This document shows positions 16,889 to 25,150 of a stretch of DNA of 64,000 nucleotides, piece by piece. Source of the stretch: JBBSOK01 sp965219125 (GTDB lineage: Bacteria > Bacteroidota > Bacteroidia > Flavobacteriales > Flavobacteriaceae); assembly GCA_965219125.1 (NCBI GenBank), contig CBDCMO010000002.1:2746549-2810548 (forward strand), given 5' to 3'. The notes below the pieces were generated by a model, which saw nothing but the letters and a program-made list of their open reading frames with translations, ran no database searches and was not told where the DNA came from. Each line of letters begins with the position of its first letter. Position 1 is the stretch's first letter. The translations under genes and the position numbers were made by a program.

Positions 16889-19231
16889 TCAATTAACTAG
16901 ATACTTCAAATTAAAACCGCCGTAATAATTTACTGGAATTCCGGGATAATAATATCGAGGTTCCGAATTGCCGAAACCCACTGCATTTATTAATACGGAT
17001 GAAGCATATTTTTTATCAGTAAAATTATTAATTCCTGCATTTAATTGGAGTGAAAAATTTTGAGCCAGTTCCTTTTGAAACATAATTTTGGTATTGAAAA
17101 CAGTGTAGGCAGAGCTAAAAAGTATATTTGCATCATTTAAGGGAATTTCTCCAATATGAAGAAAATTAGCATTTAGCTGAAAACTATAAATAGCGAAACG
17201 CAGTCCACCATTCATCTTTAAATTTGGAACTCCCGTAAGTTTATTTCCCGAATAATCTGCATCATCATCTACAAAATCTATAAATTTATGATGGTTGTAT
17301 TCAAAATTGAAATAGGGGACAAATTTTATATTTTTAGTTATGTTAAGATTATAATCTGTACTAAATTCTGAACCTAAATGTCTTGTTTTTCCTGCATTTC
17401 TACCAATATATTGATCTTCCGCCACACGTTCTGCAACCAATTTGTCAGTTATATTTAGAAGATAGAATGATGTTTTAATACTTAATTTTTCGCTGAAAAA
17501 AGTTGAATTATTTCCAACTTCATAATTAAAACCTTTTTCCGGTCCAAGCTCTCCATTTATTACACCTTCGGGCGTTAGCGTTTCTTCAATTGAAGGAAAA
17601 TTAAAGCCACGGCCAAAATTGAAATACAGTTCACTATTATTTTCAATTTTATAATTCAACGAAAAAGTTGGTGCAAGGATTGGATCAAAATTTCTTTTTG
17701 CACTTTTATCTATTTCATCCAAAAGAAATTTATCTTCAAAATCATACATTGTTTGATTAAAATTAATCCCAATTTGTCCGCTTAATTTTGTAGAAATTGG
17801 AATAAAAACTGACCCAAAAATATTCAGATTATTTCTTTTTTCGCGATTATCACTTAGCAATTCACCTTCCAAACTGCCGTTTCCATTATTGTCTTCATAT
17901 CTATTTTCAATTGTTTTCCAATTGTAATAATCATTGTAAATTTCAGCGCCAAAATCGAATTTAATATTCTTTTCAAATGCTAAAATTTTAGAATTGAAAA
18001 GGGTTCGAGCGCCAAAACCATTTGTAAATTCATCTAAAATATTAAAAGGTCGTGGTTCATAGTGATCTAAATATGTGTAGAAAATAGTGCTGCTGTTGTT
18101 TAATTTTTCTGAAAATTTGTGCGTGTATGTAATTCCAGTCAATGTGTTTTTATTTGCTTCAAAACCTTTTGCCTGCGCCCACGTAAATGCTGCTTTTGTG
18201 GGATTTTTATTAAAATCTGTAATGCCAAGCGAACTTGGAATTTGGGCAAAATCATCAACATATTGCAATACTAATCCTACTTTATTATTGGCATTTAGTC
18301 GGTAATTTGAAGTTAGCAAAATCCCTTCTCTGTCATATTTACTATTTTGCCTAAAACCGTTTGTTTGTAGCTTATTGTAACTAACATTTAATGAAAAATT
18401 TTTAAAACCACTTGCAATATTTACTGTATTTTTTAATAAATTATAAGAACCAAAAGTGCTATTTGTTCGAATTTCGGTTTTGCCATTTTCAGCAACTTTT
18501 GAACTTAACAGAATAGTACCACCCAAACTACTGCCATAAAGTGAGGAATTTGGACCTTTTAAAATTATAATTTCGTTGAGATTTTCAGCATCGTAATGGT
18601 CAATCGAAGTTTCACCGGCGCCGTTTGTAATTGGTATTCCGTTAAAGTAGGCACGTATTTTATTGGTGCCAAAAGGCGTGCGCGCGCCAACGCCTCGAAT
18701 AGTAATTCGATTGGTATTTATCGCGCCACTTTGAATATAAACTCCGGGCGTTTCATTAATGGCCGCAACCACATCTACCGGGCTGTATTCGTTCAATTTG
18801 GCTGCTGAAATTACAGATGAAGAAATTAGAGTGTCTTTTTTTTGCTGATATAAGTTTCTATTCGCGGAAATTATAACTTCATTTAAATTTTCATTTTGAA
18901 GTAATTTTGAAAGGATAAAAGTTTGGAAATTTTCAGTTATATTAATTTCTTTTAAATAAAAATTTGGATGTGATAAAATTAGATTTAAGGGAAGTTCAAA
19001 ATTTTCGGAGATTATAAATTCACCTTTATCATTTGTTTCTGCAATAATTTCTCGATTGTTGAAAACCGAAACATTTGCTACAGGATTTTCCATTTCATCG
19101 GTTACAAAAGTTTTTACATTTTGAGAAAATGCAATACTAACATTACATAAAACAAATACTATAATAGTAAAAGTATTTGCGATTTTATGTCTTTTAAAGT
19201 TGAATTTTTTTACCTTTTTGTAAACTTTCAT
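16889..19231 (-). CDS. TonB-dependent outer membrane receptor
   Basis: About 780 residues from MKVYKKV. Signal peptide (ending SIAFSQ), a carboxypeptidase-regulatory-like beta-sandwich (about 45-120) with VTDEMENPVANVSVFNN, a plug domain (about 135-245) with DVVAAINETPGVYIQSG and RITIRGVGAR, and a 22-strand barrel with a C-terminal strand ending FNLKYLVN. It imports a substrate (siderophore, vitamin or glycan) using TonB-ExbBD energy. No SusD partner or binding protein is adjacent, so it is not a PUL pair. A metal or siderophore role is possible but not shown. The start is uncertain; an ATG 33 bases upstream is also open. Confidence 0.92.
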   Translation of the reverse strand: MKVYKKVKKFNFKRHKIANTFTIIVFVLCNVSIAFSQNVKTFVTDEMENPVANVSVFNNREIIAETNDKGEFIISENFELPLNLILSHPNFYLKEINITENFQTFILSKLLQNENLNEVIISANRNLYQQKKDTLISSSVISAAKLNEYSPVDVVAAINETPGVYIQSGAINTNRITIRGVGARTPFGTNKIRAYFNGIPITNGAGETSIDHYDAENLNEIIILKGPNSSLYGSSLGGTILLSSKVAENGKTEIRTNSTFGSYNLLKNTVNIASGFKNFSLNVSYNKLQTNGFRQNSKYDREGILLTSNYRLNANNKVGLVLQYVDDFAQIPSSLGITDFNKNPTKAAFTWAQAKGFEANKNTLTGITYTHKFSEKLNNSSTIFYTYLDHYEPRPFNILDEFTNGFGARTLFNSKILAFEKNIKFDFGAEIYNDYYNWKTIENRYEDNNGNGSLEGELLSDNREKRNNLNIFGSVFIPISTKLSGQIGINFNQTMYDFEDKFLLDEIDKSAKRNFDPILAPTFSLNYKIENNSELYFNFGRGFNFPSIEETLTPEGVINGELGPEKGFNYEVGNNSTFFSEKLSIKTSFYLLNITDKLVAERVAEDQYIGRNAGKTRHLGSEFSTDYNLNITKNIKFVPYFNFEYNHHKFIDFVDDDADYSGNKLTGVPNLKMNGGLRFAIYSFQLNANFLHIGEIPLNDANILFSSAYTVFNTKIMFQKELAQNFSLQLNAGINNFTDKKYASSVLINAVGFGNSEPRYYYPGIPVNYYGGFNLKYLVN

Positions 19232-19329
19232 AGCTAGATAAAAGTAGCTATTTCTAATAATCATAATGAAGTTCTGTTTAAATAAATCGTGTTGTTCTTT
19301 TTTATTTTAAATCCATAATTTATAAATAG

Positions 19330-19337
19330 TAAATTTG
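19330..19337 (+). promoter_or_regulatory. Putative -7 promoter element of the gtrA-like gene
   Basis: TAAATTTG matches TAnnTTTG, 16 bases before the ATG at 19354. Confidence 0.4.
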
Positions 19338-19353
19338 TCGGCTTTTTAGGATT

Positions 19354-19818
19354 ATGAAAAACGCTATTACTAAATTTATTGACACGTTCTACTTTTTGTT
19401 TCGGCGCGTTATGCCAATACAGACTTATAGATATGCTGTTTGTGGTGGTAGCAATGTAGTTTTGGATATTTGTTTGTATTTTATTTGCTTCAATTTTATA
19501 TTACAAAAGGAAAATATCGATTTACATTTTGTGGTTTTAAGCGCACATATTGCTTCACTTTTTATCGTTTTTCCAATAACATTCACCACAGGTTTTTTGT
19601 TGAATAGGTTTATAACCTTTCACGAAAGTAACTTGCATTGGAAAGTACAAATTTTCCGATATTTTATTGTTGGAATGGGCTCGTTGTTGCTCAGTTATAT
19701 TTCCATGAAATTGTTGGTGGATGTTCTCACATTTTATCCAACACCTTCACGTTTTATAACAATTATTGTTACTATTGTTTACAGTTATTTACTTCAGAAA
19801 AAGTATAGTTTTAGGTAG
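19354..19818 (+). CDS. GtrA family membrane protein
   Basis: 154 residues with four membrane helices (about 28-46, 57-82, 104-122, 128-147). The helix 1 start RYAVCGGSNVVLDI, the turn FLLNRFITF, and FRYFIVGMGSLLLSY are typical of the GtrA/DPMS family (PF04138). These proteins move or hold polyprenyl-linked sugars during cell-wall or O-antigen glycosylation. No glycosyltransferase partner is adjacent. Convergent with an acetyltransferase gene only 10 bases away. Confidence 0.88.
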   Translation: MKNAITKFIDTFYFLFRRVMPIQTYRYAVCGGSNVVLDICLYFICFNFILQKENIDLHFVVLSAHIASLFIVFPITFTTGFLLNRFITFHESNLHWKVQIFRYFIVGMGSLLLSYISMKLLVDVLTFYPTPSRFITIIVTIVYSYLLQKKYSFR

Positions 19819-19828
19819 AAGCTATTTT

Positions 19829-20284
19829 TTAAAATAGTTTTTTTTCAAAGCAAATGCTTTCATTAACTCCAGCATATTGGCCGTAGTTTTCAGTAATAAT
19901 GTAGTTGCATTTTTTGTAAAGTGCAATGGCTTCGGGTTGTCTAATTCCTGTTTCCAGAATACATTTTTTTGCGCCAAGTTCTTTCGCCCAAATTTCGAGA
20001 TTTTGTAATAGTGTAGAAGCAATCCCTTTTCCACGTTGACTTGCAGGTACAAACATTCGTTTTGCTTCCATAACACATTCGGAAAATTGTTTAATGGCAC
20101 CGCAACCAACGGGAACGTTATTTATATAAGCAACAACCGCATATTTTATTGAATCCAATTTATTGAATTGGTCATAAAATGCGTGATCTTCTCCATCACG
20201 AATGGCAAGTTCAGCATCCAATTGTTTTACCAATACTTTAAAATCTTCGTTTTTGGAATCTGTTCGTATAATAGATATTGCCAT
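19829..20284 (-). CDS. GNAT family N-acetyltransferase
   Basis: 151 residues with the GNAT fold. The acetyl-CoA pyrophosphate loop is RMFVPASQRGKGIAS (QRGKGIA fits Q/RxxGxG/A), preceded by VGCGAI and followed by ETGIRQPEAIALYKKCNYI, the usual C-terminal helix and strand. The acceptor is unknown; the sequence is close to the general N-acetyltransferases acting on small amines or amino acids. Stand-alone gene. Confidence 0.88.
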   Translation of the reverse strand: MAISIIRTDSKNEDFKVLVKQLDAELAIRDGEDHAFYDQFNKLDSIKYAVVAYINNVPVGCGAIKQFSECVMEAKRMFVPASQRGKGIASTLLQNLEIWAKELGAKKCILETGIRQPEAIALYKKCNYIITENYGQYAGVNESICFEKKLF

Positions 20285-20463
20285 AATGGTTTTAGATTAC
20301 TTTGTATTAAAAAATCAGCATCAAAAATAGGAATTTGGAATTGAAATTTTTCAAATGTAAAGCTTCTTTACTATTAGCAATATTAAGATGGATAGATATT
20401 GCCAACAATTAGTATTTTTAACCGAGATTATTTTTCAATAACTATAAGTATCAATTGAATATT

Positions 20464-21480
20464 ATGAAATTTTTCTTTTCATTAAAATTTGTACGTTTAT
20501 GTTTCATAATTATTTGTATTGATTCGGCGCTAATTGCCCAAAATGATGCGATTTACGATGCAATAGAAGCAAACAGTTATATAGAAAAATTTCCAGATGC
20601 CATCACCGTCCGCTTCGAGTTTAACGACCATATCAATTCGTTTAATATAAACGATAAGGATAACGATTTACAATATTCTGTTATTCCAAACTTAGAGGCG
20701 AGAACAGCGTTTTCGGTTCAATTTAGGGCCATTGATGTCGAAATTGGTTATACACCAAAATTCTTACGCTTTACAAAAGTTAAAGATGTGTTCGGTAAAA
20801 CAAAAACGTTCGATTTAGTTTTCAAAACACTAATTGGACAATGGCTGCAAGGCGTTCAATTTTCAAAAACAAAAGGCTATTATGTTGAAGATATAAATAT
20901 CGACCTTGGTGGCGAAGTACTTACATTTCCAGATTTAAAAATCACTTATATTGGTGGAAGTACTGGTTATATTTTCAATAAAAATTTTTCTTACCGAGCA
21001 ACAACAACCCAAACCGAATGGCAGAAAAAAAGCGCGGGCAGTTTTGTGCCAAGCGTACAATATTTTTACACTCGATTTTCTGATGTAGGTAGTGACAATA
21101 CAACTTCGTTGGATTTTATTGTAACACCAGCTTACTTTTATAATTTTGTTTTTAAGGAGAATTTTCTATTTGCTCTTGGTGCAACAGGAGGAATTGGGAT
21201 AAACATCAGTAAAACTGAATTTAAGGAAGAAAATTTTAATGAAAGTATTACAAGTCTATCCACAAGTGTAGATTTTAGTGGAGGTATTGGCTACAATTCA
21301 AATAAATTTTATTCAGGTATTTCGGCAAATTTACAGGTTAACAATCACAATGATTCTCGCCATAGCGGATTACAGGATAATCAGTTTTTCGGCGAATTTT
21401 TTGTAGGCTACCGTTTTGATGCGCCGAAAATCGTTTTGGAAACTGCCGATAAAGTGAATACTTTCTTGAATTTAAAATAA
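20464..21480 (+). CDS. DUF4421-type outer membrane beta-barrel protein
   Basis: 338 residues from the ATG at 20464 (a TTG three codons upstream is less likely). Signal peptide ending SALIAQ, then alternating aromatic beta strands of a barrel. FSYRATTTQTEWQKKSAGSF, here quoted in part as TQTEWQKKSAGSF, is characteristic of DUF4421 as I know it. The last strand ends GYRFDAPKIV. Probably an outer membrane protein of unknown role. Convergent with the next gene, with only 4 bases between the stops. Confidence 0.75.
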   Translation: MKFFFSLKFVRLCFIIICIDSALIAQNDAIYDAIEANSYIEKFPDAITVRFEFNDHINSFNINDKDNDLQYSVIPNLEARTAFSVQFRAIDVEIGYTPKFLRFTKVKDVFGKTKTFDLVFKTLIGQWLQGVQFSKTKGYYVEDINIDLGGEVLTFPDLKITYIGGSTGYIFNKNFSYRATTTQTEWQKKSAGSFVPSVQYFYTRFSDVGSDNTTSLDFIVTPAYFYNFVFKENFLFALGATGGIGINISKTEFKEENFNESITSLSTSVDFSGGIGYNSNKFYSGISANLQVNNHNDSRHSGLQDNQFFGEFFVGYRFDAPKIVLETADKVNTFLNLK

Positions 21481-21484
21481 GTTT

Positions 21485-22054
21485 CTAACCTTCAACATTA
21501 AATAGCCGGATAATAAATATAACTTCATAAATAATAAAAAGTACGGCTAAAACTTTGTGAAACAATCTATTATTAATGAAAAATGCAATTGCGCAAAGTA
21601 ATATGTGGCTAATTATTCTAATGTAATATTCGCCATTAAGTAATAAAGAGTAATCCGGTCCTTTAATATAGGTGTCCATAATATCTGCTAAGAAGGTTAG
21701 TGCCAAGATCGCAAAAAACCATTTTTTCCTTGAATAAAAGTATTCTTTATAGCCTTTATAACCATCTAAATCGTCTGGATAGAGTAGGGCGCAAAGGATA
21801 AAATAAAGGATTACGTAACAAACTAAAAAAAAGTAATCAAGGAAATACCATTCTGTGATGTTTTTTAAAGTGAATTCCCACCACCAAAAATGAACCAACA
21901 ATAAGAAGACATAAAAAACCCAAAGCAGATGTACCCAATAGTATTTAGATCGTCCTGGATGTTGTATAAAACTTACAGTACCTTTTATAAGATGGGTTAA
22001 ACCAAGACCCATAATAATTGCAATTACAGTTTTTATATGTGCAAAAACTTCCAT
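21485..22054 (-). CDS. Integral membrane protein of unknown function
   Basis: 189 residues with about six membrane segments (about 8-25, 41-59, 72-92, 112-127, 143-160, 163-182). The first helix carries KTVIAIIMGLGLTHLIKGTV and the loop QHPGRSKYYWVH; the Trp/Tyr-rich second helix reads LLWVFYVFLLLVHFWWWEF. I do not recognise a named family, though the pattern is common in proteobacterial and Bacteroidota genomes as conserved membrane proteins. No partner gene. Confidence 0.65.
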   Translation of the reverse strand: MEVFAHIKTVIAIIMGLGLTHLIKGTVSFIQHPGRSKYYWVHLLWVFYVFLLLVHFWWWEFTLKNITEWYFLDYFFLVCYVILYFILCALLYPDDLDGYKGYKEYFYSRKKWFFAILALTFLADIMDTYIKGPDYSLLLNGEYYIRIISHILLCAIAFFINNRLFHKVLAVLFIIYEVIFIIRLFNVEG

Positions 22055-22212
22055 ATTTTCTATTTGAGGCGATGCTAATTTCGAAAAGTGAATTTATCAA
22101 AAAAATTAATTAATATAAAAAAATGAATTAGGAATTTCTCAAATATTGACTATAAATCAACAATTTAAAATTTTAAATCTTTTTGCTTACAATTATTTAC
22201 CGAACATTTTGA

Positions 22213-22243
22213 TTGTTTTTTATCGTTAAAAACTGTACTTTCA
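22213..22243 (+). promoter_or_regulatory. Putative promoter, -33 TTG and -7 TACTTTCA
   Basis: TTG at 22213-22215 is followed 20 bases later by TACTTTCA, near to the Bacteroidota consensus TTG-N19-TAnnTTTG. The ATG of the next gene is 27 bases downstream. Confidence 0.4.
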
Positions 22244-22270
22244 TCTAAAAATTAACCAAACAAAAAAATT

Positions 22271-23104
22271 ATGAAAACTAAATATTTTAAAATATTTGCA
22301 GCAATATTATTTCTGTGCATTGGTTTTGTGCCATTAACAATCGCCCAAAATGATATTGTTTTAAAAACCAACGGCGAAGAAATGGTCGGTAAAGTGATGG
22401 AAATGGGCGCAGACAATTTAAAATTCACATATAAAAATGAGTCGGTTGAATACACGGTTCCAAAAAAGGAAATTATTAAAATAACCTTTGCATCCGGGCG
22501 AATTGAATTTATGGACGGCACCCAATCTTCAGCCAAAACCAACATTCCCAATTTAGCCGACCACCATAATAAAGTAGCTATTTTACCTTTTGTGTATATT
22601 AAAAATCAAGGTGATGGCAGTAATGAGATGGCACAGAAAATACAGAGTGAAACCTATGCTGTATTTAATAAGAAAAAAGTTAATCTGCAGTTTCAAGACC
22701 CAATGACCACAAATAATTTATTAGCAAAAGCTGGTGTAAATAATAACAATTCTGCCGGTTTTACAATGGGCGAAATCTGCAATATTTTGGGGGTTGAATA
22801 TATTTTACAAGGCACCGTTTCGGTTGAAAAAGACGCTAGTTATACCTATTCCAACACAAACGTAGATGCAAAACAAGAACCTACAAAAAACAAAAAAGGA
22901 TTAATTGGGCAAGTTTTATCTGCCAATACCAGCACGTCAAGTAACACATCAGACACTTTTAATTCTGAAATTACAATGAATATTTATAACGATAAAGGTG
23001 ATAATATTTTTAACCAAAATCATTCTTCCTTTTGGTATACTGAAGATGCCTATAAAACGACATTAAACTATTTGGCAAAACGCACACCTATTTATTTGAA
23101 ATAA
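22271..23104 (+). CDS. Secreted protein with CsgG/TolB-like domain
   Basis: 277 residues: signal peptide ending LTIAQN; a first small beta domain (about 26-85) typical of Bacteroidota secreted proteins, with VLKTNGEEMVGKV and YTVPKKEI; then, after a linker, a Rossmann-like half (about 100-270) with KVAILPFVY and MGEICNILGVEYILQGTVSV. That pattern (ILPF, then a helix and VEYIL-GTV) resembles the CsgG/TolB N-terminal family of penicillin-binding-activator-like proteins. A membrane-associated periplasmic role is plausible; the function is unknown. Confidence 0.65.
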   Translation: MKTKYFKIFAAILFLCIGFVPLTIAQNDIVLKTNGEEMVGKVMEMGADNLKFTYKNESVEYTVPKKEIIKITFASGRIEFMDGTQSSAKTNIPNLADHHNKVAILPFVYIKNQGDGSNEMAQKIQSETYAVFNKKKVNLQFQDPMTTNNLLAKAGVNNNNSAGFTMGEICNILGVEYILQGTVSVEKDASYTYSNTNVDAKQEPTKNKKGLIGQVLSANTSTSSNTSDTFNSEITMNIYNDKGDNIFNQNHSSFWYTEDAYKTTLNYLAKRTPIYLK

Positions 23105-23272
23105 TTCAATTTAAGACCTTTCAACCTTAAATAAAACTATCGATTTTAATAACCAGGATTTTTCAACTGCTTTAAATCTATCAAATCATTTAGAGTACAA
23201 ATTTTTCTTAAAGCTTATTTTTTTGAGCATTTAGAGTTGTAAATTCGGGTATAAGAAACCAAACAAAAAACT

Positions 23273-23758
23273 ATGAAAAATCTAAAATCAATTTTTGCAA
23301 TTGGAATGTTGGCATTAGTTACTGCATGTGGTACAACCAACAAAACAACAAGTGATACCAGCAATACTTCAATAAGAAGAGGCGATACGCCAACTTCAAG
23401 AACAAGCACCAATACAGCAACAACTACCAATGCAAACAGAAGTACAAATGTATCGGGAACTAGAGGAAACTCTAACATGCAACAAAAATCTGCTGAAGAA
23501 ATGAAGGCGTCTACCGCTGCAAATGAAGCCTACAAACAAAAAATGGCAACAGATTTAAGTTTTACCGAAGCACAAATGAATAGCTATGAAACAAATTGGA
23601 ACGCAGAAAATGCAAAATGGTTGCGTACACACCGAAATAAGGAAATGACTTTATATGAGCGTGTTGAAACACAAGATAAAATCTTTAAAAGTATTTTAAA
23701 CCAATCAGACTTTGCAAAATATCAAGCTTGGGTACGAGATAATCCAGAGAAAATTTAA
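23273..23758 (+). CDS. Small lipoprotein with Thr/Ser/Asn-rich linker
   Basis: 161 residues. Lipobox VTAC at about residue 19, then a 55-residue stretch made mainly of Thr, Ser and Asn (disordered linker). The folded C-terminal part (about 80-160) is alpha-helical and charged, with EMKASTAANEAYKQKM and KIFKSILNQSDFAKYQAW. The helical part resembles small periplasmic helical proteins counted in Bacteroidota but I do not assign a family. A perfect terminator follows at 23833-23872. Confidence 0.7.
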   Translation: MKNLKSIFAIGMLALVTACGTTNKTTSDTSNTSIRRGDTPTSRTSTNTATTTNANRSTNVSGTRGNSNMQQKSAEEMKASTAANEAYKQKMATDLSFTEAQMNSYETNWNAENAKWLRTHRNKEMTLYERVETQDKIFKSILNQSDFAKYQAWVRDNPEKI

Positions 23759-23832
23759 TTTATAGTCTCAGTCTCAGTTGCTGATTTTTAGTATTGGTTG
23801 ATAAATCTGAAGTTCATTTTATCAAAATTTTT

Positions 23833-23872
23833 AAATCTGCAAGTAATTCGACTAGAATTACTTGCAGATTTT
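23833..23872. terminator. Bidirectional intrinsic terminator
   Basis: Perfect 17-base stem (AAATCTGCAAGTAATTC and its complement) with a GACTA-type loop and a T-run. It lies between a lipoprotein gene on the plus strand and the GreA-like gene on the minus strand. Confidence 0.85.
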
Positions 23873-23948
23873 TTATGTTTTAAAGTATTTGAAAAGTTAA
23901 ACCGTTTTAATTATTCAGTCTTTTCAAAAAAACATTTTTTTCAAATTC

Positions 23949-24449
23949 TTAATATGAAATAGCAACCACATTTACAATCCTAGTTTCGCCACACAAATTG
24001 AAGGAAACGTCATCGCCAACGTTATGGCCGGTTAATGCTACCGCAATTGGTGCCACAAAGGCAATTTTATTTTTCGTAATATCCGCCTCATCAACGCCAA
24101 CAATTTGAAAGGTTACCGGAAATCTGGCAGTTGAAATTTTATATGTAACGGTTGCCCCAAAACGAACTTCATCTTTCGGTTGATTTTCAAGTTCCAAAAC
24201 TCTAGCAGATGCAATACGTTCATTCAATAAATCTAATTTGCCATTTAAAACTGCCAATTCAATACGTCTTTGCTGCTCGTGCGCTGTGGCGAGATTTGCG
24301 CGTTCATTTTCCAATTGCTCGCGCTCTTCAGTAAGTAATTGTAGACCATTTTGGGTTACATAGTTGATTGCATTTTCCGGCAGCGCGGCGCGAGGTGGGA
24401 TTATGGGCATTTCCTCTTGATCTCCTTCTTTTACAAAACCTCTACTCAT
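23949..24449 (-). CDS. GreA/GreB-family protein
   Basis: 166 residues. Residues 30-80 form the N-terminal coiled-coil (NGLQLLTEEREQLENERANL) with a charged tip. Residues 90-166 form the FKBP-like C-terminal domain with EVRFGATVTYK and ending in the family-typical IAVALTGHNVGDDVSF. True GreA/GreB rescue backtracked RNA polymerase by stimulating transcript cleavage through two acidic tip residues. The tip here lies in a longer, different coil, so a secondary Gre-like (for example Rnk/TraN-like) role is possible. Confidence 0.85.
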   Translation of the reverse strand: MSRGFVKEGDQEEMPIIPPRAALPENAINYVTQNGLQLLTEEREQLENERANLATAHEQQRRIELAVLNGKLDLLNERIASARVLELENQPKDEVRFGATVTYKISTARFPVTFQIVGVDEADITKNKIAFVAPIAVALTGHNVGDDVSFNLCGETRIVNVVAISY

Positions 24450-24604
24450 AATTTTTTATTTAAAAGGGAAGATAAGAATTCAAATTTTATTGGTGAAATT
24501 GAATTGGGAAAATTAGCATTCCTTTAATAATTATGGGTATTTTGGTTTCTATTCGGTCGTTATCAACGTTTTAAAAAATTCCGACTATAAAAAATAATTA
24601 AACA

Positions 24605-25114
24605 ATGAAAATAACGAACAGCACAATGGGCGATATACCTGAAATATTTAGGCTTTATAAATGTGCGACGGATTATCAAAAAGTTGCATTTCCCGGAAAT
24701 GTCTGGCCAGAATTCGATCAAGAAATTGTAAAAAATGAAGTACTTGAAAAAAGGCAATTCAAATTAATGATAGAAAATGAAATTGCTTGCGTTTGGGTTG
24801 TAACCTATTCCGATTCGCAAATTTGGGAAGAATCAGATAAGGATAAAGCTATTTATATTCATAGAATTGCAACCAATCCAAACTTCCGCGGAAAAGAATT
24901 TGTAAAGCAAATAGTAGTTTGGGCCAAAGATTATGCAACAAAAAACAATAAAGAATATATTAGATTAGATACTTGCGGGGACAATAAACGATTGATACAG
25001 TACTACGAAAAAAGCGGATTTAATTTCTTGGGAATGAAAAAAATAAAACACTTTTCAGAACTCCCAGCACATTATAAAAGTGCAGATGTTTGCTATTTTG
25101 AAATAAAAGTTTGA
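24605..25114 (+). CDS. GNAT family N-acetyltransferase
   Basis: 169 residues. The acetyl-CoA binding motif is IHRIATNPNFRGKEFVKQIV (FRGKEF takes the place of the usual RGxGxG/A; the last glycine is replaced by Phe), followed by RLDTCGDNKRLIQYYEKSGF, the classic C-terminal GNAT segment. The acceptor is unknown. Divergent from the GreA-like gene across about 155 bases. Confidence 0.85.
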   Translation: MKITNSTMGDIPEIFRLYKCATDYQKVAFPGNVWPEFDQEIVKNEVLEKRQFKLMIENEIACVWVVTYSDSQIWEESDKDKAIYIHRIATNPNFRGKEFVKQIVVWAKDYATKNNKEYIRLDTCGDNKRLIQYYEKSGFNFLGMKKIKHFSELPAHYKSADVCYFEIKV

Positions 25115-25150
25115 AAGTACATTTGGTTGGAATAAAAAATACCTTACTCA